DNA from: Symsagittifera roscoffensis | Lineage: Eukaryota; Xenacoelomorpha; Acoela; Convolutidae | Assembly (NCBI RefSeq): GCF_963678635.1 | Contig: NC_087065.1 | Coordinates: 52,457,858 to 52,521,857 of the forward strand | Reading direction: 5' to 3' | Length of the DNA: 64,000 nucleotides | Part shown: in pieces, positions 1-10,580 of the stretch | How the letters are laid out: each line of letters starts with the position of its first letter | Numbering within the stretch: position 1 is the first letter of the stretch | Program-made: the position numbers and the translations under genes | Notes under the pieces: generated by a model | Told to the model about the DNA's origin: nothing | Database searches by the model: none | Seen by the model: only the letters and a program-made list of their open reading frames with translations

Positions 1-136
1 TCTCTGGCTTAGAGTTCTATGAGATACTTAGACATATCATATGGTGCACCCGTTAGTTTTGAATAACTACGACAAATCCGATTTACTCACGAGTCCCTGA
101 AATCTGGCCGAAAATCTCACCTGAGCGACCACTGAG

Positions 137-357
137 ATGGAAAACTTGAATCGAAGAGTTTTTCCTCGCATTTGCCCTATGGGAGCATTTCGACTCCGAC
201 GGTCTTCTGAAAATCCGAGTGAGGTATTAGACAATCCCAAACCCAAACCCAAACCAGAAAGACCAGGCGAATCAGATGCCACTGCTGACACCGAAAACCG
301 CTTAAGAAAGAACCAAGCTGAACAACGCAAGATCAAAAGAAAAGAATGTGGAGAGAC
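137..357 (+). CDS. possible host exon, charged protein, partial
   Basis: An ATG-led open frame of 74 codons. It encodes an Arg/Lys/Glu-rich protein with a PKPKPKP stretch and a basic C-terminal helix-like segment. A good splice-donor match (GAC|GTAAGG) sits at 357/358, just before the frame closes, and a T-run followed by GGGCAG ends at 403, so a short intron 358-403 is possible. Downstream, two frames stay open: one continues the joined phase to about 480 and the other runs to 618, so the exon structure is not settled. No domain is recognised. It could also be a chance frame; there is no second copy or homologue to test it here. Confidence 0.3.
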
Positions 358-403
358 GTAAGGAAAGGCCAGATATTGGTCCAAACGTTTTTTTTTTGGG
401 CAG

Positions 404-1154
404 ATCAGAGAGTCAAGTCTCGTCAGTTTTTTTTTCTACCGGAGTGGGAAGGAAAGAAGCATTTCTTACAGAATTATGCCTATGAAGAAATAGCCTCAAT
501 AGTTTTTCAAGCTTCTAATGAACACTCAGAGCATTTCTTTAGGGAAAAAAATATTTCGGGTAAGAAAATGAATATATACAATCCTTCTCAATTGGAAAAA
601 GAGCGTCTCAAATCATGAAACTGGCGCAAACAACCCAGTGTGGTTGGGCGGTAGCGACCAAAAAAATAAGTTGTCAGAGAATTTTTTTATCAAAAAAAAT
701 CTTTAAAGTATATTCTGTGGGACTGATGCATTCATCCTAACCATGCTCTCGAAGATATGCCAAAATCAGCTTTGCTTCAAGAAAATGTCTACGCAACCAC
801 GTCAAGTCACCAAAAACAAGTGGGTTTGAGTTCATCAAATTCCTCATTCAACCATCCATTCAAAAGTAAACACGGACCAGCTTTCTTGCTTCAAAAATAG
901 CAACGTTGTAAGCTATACGTTAAAAGCATGGAGCAACAACAAATCGTAAAACCCCAGCCAATAAAAAATTAAAAATACTCCTTGTCAAAAATAACAGATG
1001 AGCATGTCCCACGAAAAACGTAATCAGCAAATCCTGCGTCAAGAAAGGTTAATTCGCAACTCAAAAGGCATACTTCAAAGTTTGGCAACTCAAAAGTCAG
1101 CAACTCCAGGTTTGCAAGTCAAAAAATAATGTTGGAAGTATCATAAAGATCAAC
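404..1154. other. mostly non-coding stretch
   Basis: AT-rich. A frame ending at 618 has protein-like composition in its second half (aromatic and acidic residues, no low complexity) and may be part of the exon structure starting at 137. From 619 to 1154 I see no gene and no clear repeat. Confidence 0.3.
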
Positions 1155-1712
1155 AAGACTGCTCGATTTGGTATCAAGGCGAAGCCCTGAATGTCCCGAC
1201 CGCCTTTTAATGTTTATGGAGCAGTAATAACATTTAAGAAATTAAATGAAACAAGACTGCTCGTATCAGGGCGAAGCCCTGAATGTTCCGACCGCCTTTT
1301 AATGTTTATGGAGCAGTAATAACATTTAATAAATTAAATGAAACAAGACTGCTCGTATCAGGGCGAAGCCCTGAATGTTCCGACGTCTTTTAATGTTTAT
1401 GGAGCAGTGATAACAATTAAGAAATTAAATGAAACAAGACTGTTCGTATCAGGGCGAAGCCCTGAATGTTCTGACCGCATTTTAATGTTTATGGAGCAGT
1501 AATAACATTTAAGAAATTAAATGAAACAAGACTGCTCGTATCAGGGCAAAGCCCTGAAAGTTCCGACCGCCTTTTAATGTTTATGGAGCAGTAATAACAT
1601 AAAAAAAAATAAATGAAACAAGACTGCTCGTATCAAGGCGAAGCCCTGAATTTTCCGACTGCCTTTTAAGGCTTATGGAGCAGTAATAACCTTAAAAAAC
1701 TCAATGAAATAA
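1155..1712. repeat. six-unit ~92-bp tandem repeat with nested hairpins
   Basis: Units begin with AAGACTGCTCG at about 1155, 1253, 1345, 1436, 1528 and 1620; spacing is 91-98 bp. Each unit holds an outer inverted repeat (ACTGCTC ... GAGCAGT) enclosing an inner perfect hairpin in most units (TCAGGGC-GAA-GCCCTGA). The first and last units carry TCAAGGC on one arm. Unit 4 has ACTGTTC in place of ACTGCTC. The nested design is kept across units even where loop sequence drifts. It could be a minisatellite or a tandemly amplified structured RNA or transposon end. Confidence 0.85.
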
Positions 1713-2333
1713 AACAAAAGGAACATTTTTTTCTAAAATTTGAAATTTTTATGAAATCATCACTCCACACGCCATATAAAACACAAAAGGATAGATTTCG
1801 CTCCTTGTAACAAACCAATTATGGCAAATAAGCTTCTTTTAACCAATTTGGAGCGATTTCTAAGACGGATTAACTCTCCGCTTACGCGTTAATTGCGCGA
1901 AATATATCGCGCGTTAATTGTCCCAAATTGGCCAAAATGGCAATCTTTAAACCCCCGTAACTTTACGAAAAATTATCACAGGTGAAATATCTTTTCAAAT
2001 TTAAGCTCAGGACAACAATACCTTTCGAATGATATATAAAAATTCCGTCAAAAATGGCTAGTTAAAAAGTCGAAATTTGTCTGAAGAAAAAAAAACCACC
2101 CCGAGCCCCCGAGCACAAATATTCCGTTACTTTCGTATCGAAAGTCGGAACAAAAACCCGACAGAGAATAAGTGCAAATTTATCACCGCAGATAGCAAAT
2201 CTGAGTTAATTGTTTAAGGGTAACAGAATCAGTTGCAAACGACAAACATGTCCAACTATACAACCAAATTATCGCAAATTGAATGCATTTAAAATGATCG
2301 AGATCAACTACTCAACCGCGTGGAAAAAATTGA
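1713..2333. other. non-coding, AT-rich
   Basis: Contains a short GC-rich patch with two copies of CGCGTTAATTG around 1884-1920. Around 2248-2375 there is a broken coiled-coil-like frame (ATG at 2248, interrupted by a stop) that may belong to the older gene remnant seen next to Element 1. No supported gene. Confidence 0.3.
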
Positions 2334-2524
2334 GTCCAAACTTCAATACGAGCAAACAAATTATTATTCAATGCTACCATAAATACAGGTACCACGGCAT
2401 CTTTTAGTCACATACGAATGGCCGTTATCCCACTCAAATCAGAAAAAAAAGCCAAATTGATATCTGCCTTTGTTTCATCTATCAATACGATGTCTGTAAT
2501 CAAAAACCAATCCTCCTCCACGGC
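2334..2524 (+). pseudogene. left half of a host reading frame split by Element 1
   Basis: An open plus-strand frame runs from a stop at 2331 into the Element 1 target site ACGGC (2520-2524). On the far side of the element, directly after the second ACGGC copy (10581-10585), the same phase stays open to 10748. Removing the element and one target copy gives one continuous frame of about 120 codons, so the retrotransposon probably landed in a coding or formerly coding sequence. The part upstream of 2331 reads as a coiled-coil-like segment in another frame, so the gene was already decayed or has an intron there. Product not recognised. Confidence 0.4.
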
Positions 2525-3743
2525 TGTCATACCTCAATGTATGAACGTTTGATTCCTGAATCCGAATGGATCGAAAAACAGATAACCCGGGTTGACCAAA
2601 ACTTCTTATCATACAATTTCCATATATGAGAAACTTCTTGTCATACAATTTCATACAATTCCATACGTACAGAAAATTGTATGAAAACTCTATGATAAGC
2701 ATTTTTCCATATATGAAAATTGTATGATAGGTGTTTTCCCATAAACCAAAAATTTAATTTTTTCTTTCAAAATTTGGGTTTCTGAACAATTTTCGGTTGT
2801 AGTTGCAACCGAACACAAGTGACAATAGACCTTGGTTACTCAAAACACCAAAGGTTGGACGGTCTTGCATTTACAATGCATAGAAAACGACCTGTCTTTG
2901 GCTGTCTTTCACAATTGATATAACAAAAGTAACAAACTTTTATTTTTTGGCAAAATTTATTAATGATGATTATATTAAATTTTTGAATTTTCAAATTATC
3001 AGACATTGATCAAGGCCTACATTAACACCCCATACAAAAGAAAAAGCAATTTTCAGCGTTTTTGAAAAAAAAAATTAAGTGAAAAGAAAGTAAAAGCCAA
3101 TTTTATCGTATCCAGGACTACGTTATGCACACAAAATATTAAATTTTGCATGCAAAAATTTTTTTTTTCGATAAATGTTTGTTTGTGTACGAAAATCGAT
3201 TTGCGGTTGAAAAAAAAACAAAAAAATTTTTCGGCTAAATTTTCAAAATTAATTGAAAAAATTTTTGTGTCGCCATCAAAAAAATGCCAGTCATACAATT
3301 TCCATATATGGGAATTGTATGATAAGCATTTTTTTCAAAAACCGAAAATCTCAGTTTTTTATCACCAGATTGTTTTATTAGAATCAAACAGCCACAGAAA
3401 AGAGTTTATACCAGTTTTCAACCATTTTTAGAAATTGTATGAAAATTGTATGACAAGCATTTTCCCACACACTTGATGTATGAAATTGTATGATAAGCAT
3501 TTTCGGTGTATGGAGGTCAACCCGGGAAGCTAACGCGGAGCGAGATAAAACGACCAATTTAAGCAAAGGTTTATTCTTGCTCTGACCGTTCATTCGGTCT
3601 GTGTTCGAGATGAAATCTCTCAAGGTCGATTGACCGACTAAATGTATGTTTATGGCATGCAACATCATAAAAATATGTAACAACATAAATCATAAATGTC
3701 AATGTATATATATCTGAGTTTTGTCGGTCCATGCCGGATGACA
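2525..3743 (-). repeat. Element 1 3' LTR, interrupted by a MITE
   Basis: Matches 10305-10580 closely from TGTCAT to ATGACA except for an inserted block at 2586-3526. Without the block it is 276 bp, the same as the intact LTR. Confidence 0.92.
2586..3526. mobile_element. 941-bp inverted-repeat (MITE-like) element nested in the LTR
   Basis: Begins CCCGGGTTGACC and ends with the exact reverse complement GGTCAACCCGGG. The LTR base pair AA is duplicated at both sides (2584-2585, 3527-3528) when compared with the empty site in the other LTR. Subterminal copies of CTTATCATACAATTTC lie in one orientation at the left end and in the opposite orientation at the right end, giving an extended fold-back. 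It has no credible coding frame, so it is presumably mobilised in trans; the superfamily is not clear from a 2-bp duplication. Confidence 0.85.
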
Positions 3744-3752
3744 TTCCCCCTT
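3744..3752 (-). promoter_or_regulatory. Element 1 polypurine tract
   Basis: On the minus strand the sequence AAGGGGGAA directly abuts the 3' LTR (TGTCAT). This is the expected position and composition of a plus-strand primer for reverse transcription. Confidence 0.75.
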
Positions 3753-3852
3753 GACATTTAAATTATAACTGATAATTGAGTTTTAAAGTCCACATGGGAC
3801 CGTTTAGTTTTAGGTTTTTGAGTTTTTCGTCCCCGTGGGACGCGCACATCAT

Positions 3853-4085
3853 TCAGTTTTCTTTTACTTCTTTTGTGATTTCGTCTTCCTGCTTCGTATG
3901 TTCTTCATCATCTGGCATTTCTGCATCAGCATCCAGTTTCTGAGTTTTTCCCCCTTTTATAAGTAGAATATCGTTATTGTTCTCCGCCATCTCCTCATCC
4001 GTTAACGACGTTAAATCCACCACTTCCTCTTTCTTTTTGGTCTGTTTAGGGCTTATAGCTTCAATGAACTTTAGGCAGCTTGATA
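3853..4085 (-). pseudogene. Element 1 Pol C-terminal acidic tail fragment
   Basis: Downstream of the stop at 4071 another minus frame remains open to a TGA at 3853-3855. It encodes about 77 residues rich in Asp, Glu and Lys. Position and composition suggest it is the displaced end of the Pol tail after a frameshift near 4075. No domain is recognised. Confidence 0.4.
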
Positions 4086-4436
4086 CTCTGGGGTTTTGTC
4101 CGAGAAACCCGTTTCCTTGATTAAGGTTTTCAGGCTTGGATGATTAGACTTGTCCTGTTCGGGTGGCGAGTCAATCTCGAATCGTCGACTTGCTTTGTTA
4201 GTGTTGCTCGGGTCGAGTATGGTGTTGATTGGAATTGCATTCCCAAATGCATTTGATAACGCCGATTGGCGGTTCCGGGTGGATCTTCTTGAGGGTTCTG
4301 TTGCTGGTGGGGTTGTCTTTTGATTCTGCCGTTTCGGCGAAGGGGCCACATCTTCCGATGATGTGGTTGAACTATTGTCATCCTGACTTGATTCCACGTC
4401 TGCCGTTGTTGTCTTCTTCTCTGTTGGTGCCTCTGT
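4071..4436 (-). pseudogene. Element 1 Pol tail fragment with basic RRSTRNRQ motif
   Basis: Continues in the same frame as the integrase segment after a TAA at 4437-4439. It is Ser/Thr/Pro-rich with a basic RRSTRNRQ motif, a composition common in the tails that follow integrase in metazoan gypsy elements. Read as a tail separated from integrase by one nonsense codon. Confidence 0.45.
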
Positions 4437-5735
4437 TTAAAAAGTCATTCCTCTGTTCTGAGGTTGTCTTGAAGGTCGTCCTCCGGTGCGCTTTCCCGTT
4501 GCTTTCGCCTTTCGTTTTGTGGGACTGTTAGTTTGTTGTTTCGACTTCTTCGTCTGTTTCACCGGGAGGCCCGCCGCCTCGTCTTCTTTAAACATTGCAT
4601 GTTGAGGCGCGTTTGGGTTGTTGATGACTAAAAAACATAGACATAGTCCATTTCTCCGTGCGGATTTATAAGCCACATAATCGCTTAGGTGGGATGGTCT
4701 ACAAGGTCCATAAATTAAAGGGTTTGGTACAAAAGCTGCTCCGCTATTTCTTAATAATCTTGGTTGATTGCCAAATGTTTGTACCCAAGCGGTGTGTGGA
4801 GTGTATGTCAAGATTTTTCCGTCCACTGTCTTATATTTTTGTTCAAATATTTTTGGAGATTTTACTTTCGTTGCTATCCTAATTGTTTTTCGTACCACCT
4901 GTTCTATTTTCTTCTTAGTGTGTGGATCTATTGTTGTTTGTATCCCTTTGTATCTTACATTAAGTTTATCTTTGGCTAGTTCTATAACTTTATGACGTGC
5001 ACCTGTTGTTTGCTGTGTTGGAGATTTAGGAAGCTCTAGATTCTTTGGTAGTTGCGTGTTCAGATTCCCTTTTTTCTTAACTGTCACCTCGTCTTCCGAC
5101 CATCTTTGGAGGTCATGCATGATCTCTGCTGGTAGCGGCGGCTTTTCTAGGTTCTTTCGATCTAAACATGCATGTTTTGCGTTTTCCCAATTTAAGTTAT
5201 TCGGTGTACTATTTGTTGCGATGTTTGATAGCGGAGTGTTGGGTTTACGGCCTAAGTGTGCTTCGAAAAGTGAAATTTGTTTGACGCCGTACGGCGTGAT
5301 CCGTAAAGTTTTTATTATTTCAGCTACGTCGGAAGCAAGTCGATACGGTGTGTTTGTTTTATCAATTCGCATCACCGCTAGCCTGCGTTTGAGCGTTTGT
5401 ATCATTCGTTCGACTACCCCTATTGCTCTGTGGTCGTCAACCGGTGCGAAAAGTAGTTTTATGTTATTCGAGTTACAAAAATGTTGAAATTTCTTTGCTC
5501 TGAATGTTTGGGCCTGATCGCATCTTAATCTTCTTGGCACGCCGTTGTTCGAAATATATCGTTGCATGAATTTTATGGCGATATCGGCTGTTGTGTTGGA
5601 AACGACCTTTGCCGTAGAAAATTTAGACCACTTATCATTAGCGACTAAAATGTAAGCATCCCTATTTAATTCATCCGGGAGGGGACCTGCGAAATCTAGC
5701 TGAACTTCCTCGTTGGGTTCTACCACTGGTTCCAT
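4437..5735 (-). pseudogene. Element 1 integrase core and C-terminal region
   Basis: A 432-codon fragment. The integrase catalytic triad is visible as D14 (QLDFAGP), D73 (RCDQAQTF) and E109 (GVVERMIQ), with 35 residues between the second Asp and the Glu, the classical DD35E spacing. A longer basic C-terminal part follows. In the family this enzyme inserts the cDNA into host DNA. The fragment's N-terminal part overlaps the end of the zinc-binding fragment in another frame, so a frameshift near 5740 separates them; a TAA follows at 4437. Confidence 0.85.
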
Positions 5736-6250
5736 AAGGAATGAGTGTTTTTTCCTATAATGGGTTTTAAATTTGTACCTTGTTCTGTACAGTGTCTGCA
5801 GTTTTGCGCCATGTGTACAATGGTTCTATGAATGTGAGGGAACCAGACGTGTTGGCATAGATACAACATGGCTGCCGATCCTTGATGGGTTAAATGGAGG
5901 CTGTCGAGCACTGTTTGCCGAAGTTGCGTCGGTATCACGATTCGTTCATCGATCAGGAGACAGTCTTCGCGAACGTGAAGTCGATTCTTGATATTGTACC
6001 AATAAGGCCCATATGAGTTTTTGATGGCCTGCCAATCCCGTTTCTTGACGAAATTGATGAGTTGTCGGAGGTTTCGATCTTTTTTCGTCGCCGCCGCAAT
6101 GAACCGTACACCTAGCACCCGTTGGAGTTTCCTTCGAAACAATGGGGTGTCTTCTTCGCTCTCTGATGTGTTCGTGATATTTTCTATTGTTGCTGTTAGT
6201 CCTTTCGTGATCATTTTATGGCTGGCCTCGAGTGATATATTCGTCGTCAT
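5720..6250 (-). pseudogene. Element 1 integrase N-terminal zinc-binding segment
   Basis: A 176-codon fragment with the HHCC-type zinc site of integrases: H119/H122 (LHLTHQG) and C151/C154 (NCRHC). The residues before it (FVKKRDWQAIKN, then VREDCLLIDERIVIP) match the usual linker between RNase H and integrase in metazoan gypsy Pol. It ends out of phase with the catalytic core. Confidence 0.8.
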
Positions 6251-6900
6251 CGTTGGGGGTATCTAGTTGTGTTTTTGCTCCTCTCGTGTAGTCATTGTTG
6301 GGTTTACGCGGCTCACCCAAATCTCGTTTTCTGGTTTCTGTTATCTAGATAGCTTTGTTTGAGTAGACCTGGAGATTACTTCAATCTCCGTATGGCACAA
6401 ATCTGTTTTAGCGCTGGAAGATGCTCTTTCCTCTGTCTGACAGTACGTCGTGCACGAATCCGTTTGGGCGCTGAATGTTGCTCTTTCCTCTGTTTGGCAG
6501 GACGTCGTTTTTAACTGGTCTGTCGAGTTCTTTCTCTCCGTGTGGCTGTTTCGTTTTTCCTCATCGTCTGAGAAAATGATTTTGAGAAAGTTTGATTTTG
6601 GGCGTGTTTCTTCAATTTTCTTTTTCCTAATGACTTCTCTTGCGTCTTGAACATTTGCGTTCCCCTCCGTAGTTGTCTGCTTTGGTGGGTTAGTATTTAC
6701 TTTCTTTCCTTTTGTAGGTGGCCTTCTGTGCCATCATGGGTCAGACAGGCTCTCTTCTCTATCCGACGATCCTTGCCACTGCGTAGCTGACTTTGAGTTT
6801 TCCCCCTCTGTATCGGCACTTTTCAGTTCTGTGGGTATAAAGCCTCCTTTAAATCCGCGAGTGTCTGATCGTTTGCTCATTTTAGAGTGAGTGATGCAAT
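6251..6900 (-). pseudogene. Element 1 RNase H-integrase spacer, frame lost
   Basis: Lies between the RNase H tail fragment and the integrase zinc segment. Short minus-strand open pieces occur, but no continuous frame of length. Likely decayed Pol linker rather than a separate gene. Confidence 0.4.
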
Positions 6901-7281
6901 TTACCAGTTTTTGGATTGTTTGTTTTGCTTTCTAGAATTTTTTTTGAGAGAGAACTGACTGTTCGTTGGCGATTTTTGAGTAGACTGAATTGAAGTTCTA
7001 GTTTGCAATTGACCGTGAATGGAATGTTTGGAATGTTTACATGTGCTATGAGTGTTTGAAGTGGTATTCAAAACCTCTTTGTTTTCCGCGCGTTTTTTGA
7101 TCAGCACATACGGTGCTTTGTTCTGATTGGCCAAATTATTTAGAATGACGTTGTCAATCAGTTCGAGATCGTTAATGAAAGCATTAATTGATGCAACTAC
7201 AAATTCCTCATCATACTCACTAGGGGGTATTGCCAGATTTTGGGACATGTAGTCAATAAGTCCCATTTTATTCCCCGCCAA
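6901..7281 (-). pseudogene. Element 1 post-RNase H linker
   Basis: Contains GNKMGLIDYM followed by an acidic YDEEF segment, the pattern that follows RNase H in a well-known group of invertebrate gypsy-type Pol proteins. Out of phase with the RNase H fragment: a TGA at 7316 and a frameshift near 7290 lie between. Ser/Lys/Gln-rich towards its end, stopping at TAA 6901. Confidence 0.6.
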
Positions 7282-7315
7282 GTGTTTGATATCAAAATGA
7301 AATTAATCTATCAAT

Positions 7316-7955
7316 TCATCGTGTGAGTCGACTCTGACTTGTTTTTGATCTTTCGCTTGCGTTTAATGCACTGACTAAAGCTTGATGATCGGTAATGACT
7401 GTAAAATTTTTTCCATAAAGATAGTATTTGAAGTGTTCAATTGCCCAAACTACTCCCAATAACTCTAGTTCATATACCAAGTATTTTTCCTCGAGGGAAT
7501 TTAAAAAACCTGATGCGTACGCTACAGCTATCCAACCCTCTGGTGAATTTTGTTCTAGTGCAGCTCCTAATCCGGTGTTCGATGCGTCGCAAACAATGCG
7601 AGTCTCTAGTTGTTGGTCAAAGTGTTTGTTCCGAGTAATTTCAGCTACTAATTTTAGTATGTTTTTTAAAGCTGTGTTGTGTTCTGATGACCAGTCAAGT
7701 GGTTTTTTCTTCTCTGTATTTTTTAGCAATGGACGGAGCACTGCAGCTGTTTGTGCTAGATTTGGTATATATCTTGTGAGATGATGTATTGACCCCATAA
7801 AACTTTTTAATTGCTTAAATGTTTTTGGTGGTGACAGTTTTTCTATTGCTTCGGTTTTCTTAATTAGTGGGGTTGTGCCTTCACTGTTAATTTTAAATCC
7901 TAGCCACTCAATCTTTTTGCAAGCGAACTTACATTTCTCAAGTGAAATTGCTAGA
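7316..7955 (-). pseudogene. Element 1 RT thumb/connection and RNase H
   Basis: Frame open from about 7955 to the TGA at 7316. The first part (CKFACKKIEWLGFKI) is the thumb-side end of reverse transcriptase. Then come RNase H residues in order: Asp in VCDASNTGLGAAL, Glu in YELELLGVVWAIEHF and Asp in VITDHQAL. RNase H removes the RNA strand of the RNA:DNA hybrid. Separated from the RT fragment by a one-base frameshift in an A-run at about 7952. Confidence 0.85.
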
Positions 7956-8935
7956 TTTTCTTCACAAGTTTGTCCAGCACTGCTTTCAATTTCTGTTGAT
8001 GTAACTCTTTGGTTCCCTTAGTGACTACTAGTATATCATCTAGATATGCATGCGTGTTCGTACAATTCGTCAATGTTAAGTCGACAGCTTTTTGAAATTC
8101 AGCTGGCATATCCGTGAGGCCGTAAAATCCCGTTTGGAATTGATACGTTCCTGTTGCGTTGCCACCGACCAAACTGAAATTGCATTGTTCACGTGTTTTT
8201 CGATCCAGCGGGATTTGAGAGTATGCGTATCTCAAATCAAGTTTAGAGAAAAGTGTTGGCTTTGTTTTGTCTGATTTGACTACCTGCGCAATGTTATCCA
8301 ATAGTAGATCAATATTGGGCATCTGAAATTTGTTTTTATGGATAAATTTATTGATTTTCTTCGAGTCCAGCGCAAGTTTAACTGTTTGATCTTTTTTCAC
8401 TGTAATTATAATTGGACTTATGAATTGTTTGTCTGAACATTTATTCAGTTTGATAATATTTTTTTGTTCAATCAGTTTATTCAATTCTCCTTCTACTCGT
8501 TCCTGAAGGTGTATAGGAATGCGTCTACCCTTTTGTTGAACTGGTTCAAATTCTTCAATGAACTGTGTTTTCATAGTGTGATTTTTGGATTTTCCGATAC
8601 GTACGCACAATTGTGCGTAATTGTCTTTGACCCATTGTTTTGTCACTGGGTCCGACTCTTCTTGTTCTCGTATAGCATGTACTTTTTCTGTTTTCTGTTC
8701 TTGAATCAATTTGATGCCGATCTGCGGAAGTAGATTCCTTCCGATGATGTTTGCTTTTTTGTCATCTACTACGATGAATGGGGCGGCTCTGATTTGCCAT
8801 CCCCCTGACTCGATTGTAATGATCAATCTTCCTTTTGGAACAATTTTTTCGTCATTATAGCAAGCTAAATTGCGTGCTGTGTCTCCCGATGGGATGGTTT
8901 TAAACAGTGCAGATTTATCCTGTTGTTGGAGGCGC
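7951..8935 (-). pseudogene. Element 1 reverse transcriptase (with protease end)
   Basis: Open minus frame with RT motifs: FSKLDLRYAYSQIPL (first catalytic Asp) and AYLDDILVV (the YLDD catalytic pair). Upstream residues (ANIIGRNLLPQIGIKL) match the end of a retropepsin fold followed by the protease-RT linker. Copies element RNA into DNA in the family. It is open on both sides only to frameshifts (about 8935 and 7952), so this is a broken piece of a single Pol. Confidence 0.88.
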
Positions 8936-9484
8936 CTTGCGGTTTTTTTCGTTTAGAAAAGACATTGGGCTGCCCGAATCGGCAATAGCGAACAATTGTT
9001 CGGAATTGGTTTTTAGTTTCACAATATGTCCATTTAGATCATATTCGACCAATGTTCTTGAATTCTTAATCTCAAATGATTTCTCGATTGCCATTACCGA
9101 AAAGTTGTCTATTTGATAATTATCCCAACCATTGCTGAAAGAAAATTCTGCAAACGCCACTGGGTCTTTTTCTATTTCCAAGCTTTCGGTGTCAAGCTCC
9201 TCCTGTTGGTCGATTTGAGTAACTTCAAGATAGTTGACTTGTGTTGATCGGCATATTTTGGCAAAGTGCCCCCGTTTAGCGCATTTTGCACAAATTTTAT
9301 CTTTAGCGGGAGGTCTGTAAATGATTCTGGTTATACTGGTTGCCGCATTTTTAGCACTGTTTTTGGTTTCCTGTGTTTGTAGCCCTTGGTTGTCCTCTGT
9401 TATTTTGTGATCCCCGTTGAAACGGTCTGCCTCGGGCTCCTCGCCCTCTTTGTGTTTCTGATTGTTAGAGTAGATCGCGCGTCC
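8915..9484 (-). pseudogene. Element 1 nucleocapsid knuckle and protease start
   Basis: Open from a TGA at 9485-9487 to TAA 8915. A CCHC zinc knuckle of form C-x2-C-x4-H-x4-C (CAKCAKRGHFAKIC) lies around 9250-9290, and an aspartic protease active site (IADSGSPMSF) follows near 8975. The knuckle packages RNA; the protease matures Gag-Pol. Separated from gag by a frame change and one in-frame stop, and from the rest of protease by a frameshift near 8935. Confidence 0.8.
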
Positions 9485-9567
9485 TCAGTTGGTAATGTAA
9501 TTAACCGGTTCTTGCTTTGTTGTAATTTGATTTCCGCTGAAAGGTTGGTTTTCATAGTTCTACTATG

Positions 9568-10305
9568 TTAGATATCTTTTTCCCGGCGGATTGCATATTC
9601 ATATGCATCTTGTGGAGTTCTGGTCTGTGCCAATAGTTCCTCTGCTATTTTTTCGTTGTTCATGTGCGCTGTGAACATGTCACGAACCCATTCTTCCTCA
9701 CGTTCTCCACAATCTGCCCGCGATGCCAATTCCACGAGATCCGAATGGAATTGTTCTAAACTTTTATTCTTTTTTTGTTTTCGACAAATGAAATTGTATC
9801 TTTCAAAAGCGATGATTCGAGTTGTGATAAAAATATCTTCGAGGGTTGTCATCATTTCTTGGGTAGAAACGGTGTGTAACTCCAGATTAGGCTGTTTCTG
9901 TTGCAATTGTCTTTGTCCTTCCGCTCCTAAGCATAAAAATATGTAGCTGCGTACTTTCGCGTCTGCTTCGTCCCATCTGAATGAGTTACAAAGTACACCT
10001 TTTTCTCTTGCTTTGGTTACATGGTTTTCCCAACCTACTCTTTTCTCTTGATTTCTGACTTCTCTGTTCTTTCTTTGTGCATCATCTTCCCCTGTGATTT
10101 CAAGTTCGAACACCGGCTCTGCTGGTTCGACTAACGTTGGTCGGGCTCTTAATAAATTTCGTATTTCTATGCCATCTTTCGCGAATACTGCCATTTCCAT
10201 TATTGCCGCCCATTTGGACCATTCTAGAGGGGGTTCGGCCGATGCCTTCTCCCAAAAGGTTTTTATGTTGAGTGGGTTTTTGGAATAACCTGCTGGTTGG
10301 GCCAT
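9568..10305 (-). CDS. gag: Element 1 Gag
   Basis: 245 codons starting at an ATG whose first base (10305) is the last base of the 5' LTR. I chose this ATG (MAQPAGY...) over an upstream TTG. The middle and C-terminal parts (SLEQFHSDLVELA, then a DMFTAHM segment) resemble the capsid C-terminal region of gypsy-type Gag. The frame ends at TAA 9568, with the knuckle in a different phase, which fits either decay or a frameshift-expressed downstream part. Confidence 0.7.
   Translation of the reverse strand: MAQPAGYSKNPLNIKTFWEKASAEPPLEWSKWAAIMEMAVFAKDGIEIRNLLRARPTLVEPAEPVFELEITGEDDAQRKNREVRNQEKRVGWENHVTKAREKGVLCNSFRWDEADAKVRSYIFLCLGAEGQRQLQQKQPNLELHTVSTQEMMTTLEDIFITTRIIAFERYNFICRKQKKNKSLEQFHSDLVELASRADCGEREEEWVRDMFTAHMNNEKIAEELLAQTRTPQDAYEYAIRREKDI
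10287..10304 (-). promoter_or_regulatory. Element 1 primer-binding site candidate
   Basis: The first internal bases on the minus strand read TGGCCCAACCAGCAGGTT immediately after the LTR. TGG at this place is expected to pair with a tRNA CCA end. I do not assign the tRNA. The same bases encode the start of Gag. Confidence 0.5.
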
Positions 10306-10580
10306 GTCATACCTCAATGTATGAACGTTTGATTCCTGAATCCGAATGGATCGACAAACAGATAAGCTAACGCGGAGCGAGATAAAACGACCAATTTAAG
10401 CAAAGGTTTATTCTTGCTCTGACCGTTCATTCGGTCTGTGTTCGAGATGAGATCTCTCAAGGTCGATTGACCGACTAAATGTATGTTTATGGCATGCAAC
10501 CTCATAAACATATGTAACAACATAAATCATAAACGTCAATGTATATATATCTGAGTTTTGTCGGTCCATCCCGGATGACA
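10305..10580 (-). repeat. Element 1 5' LTR, intact
   Basis: 276 bp, TGTCAT ... ATGACA, followed by target duplication ACGGC. Near-identical to the interrupted LTR at 2525-3743, with few substitutions visible, so the insertion is not ancient despite the broken Pol. Confidence 0.92.

Larger units (their letters stand above)
2525..10580 (-). mobile_element. Element 1: Ty3/gypsy-type LTR retrotransposon, decayed
   Basis: Full structure on the minus strand. The 5' LTR is 10305-10580 and the 3' LTR is 2525-3743, including an inserted MITE. LTRs begin TGTCAT and end ATGACA and are 276 bp without the insertion. The target duplication ACGGC is at 2520-2524 and 10581-10585. Internal order on the minus strand is gag, CCHC knuckle, protease, reverse transcriptase, RNase H, integrase, basic tail, which is the Ty3/gypsy (Metaviridae) order. 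Several frameshifts and stops separate the domains, so the copy is no longer able to make a full Pol. The body is not A-biased, unlike copies A and B. Confidence 0.93.

Noticed and set aside
238..260. CCCAAA repeats as telomere-like sequence
   Set aside because: Only three units, within a candidate coding frame (Pro-Lys repeats).
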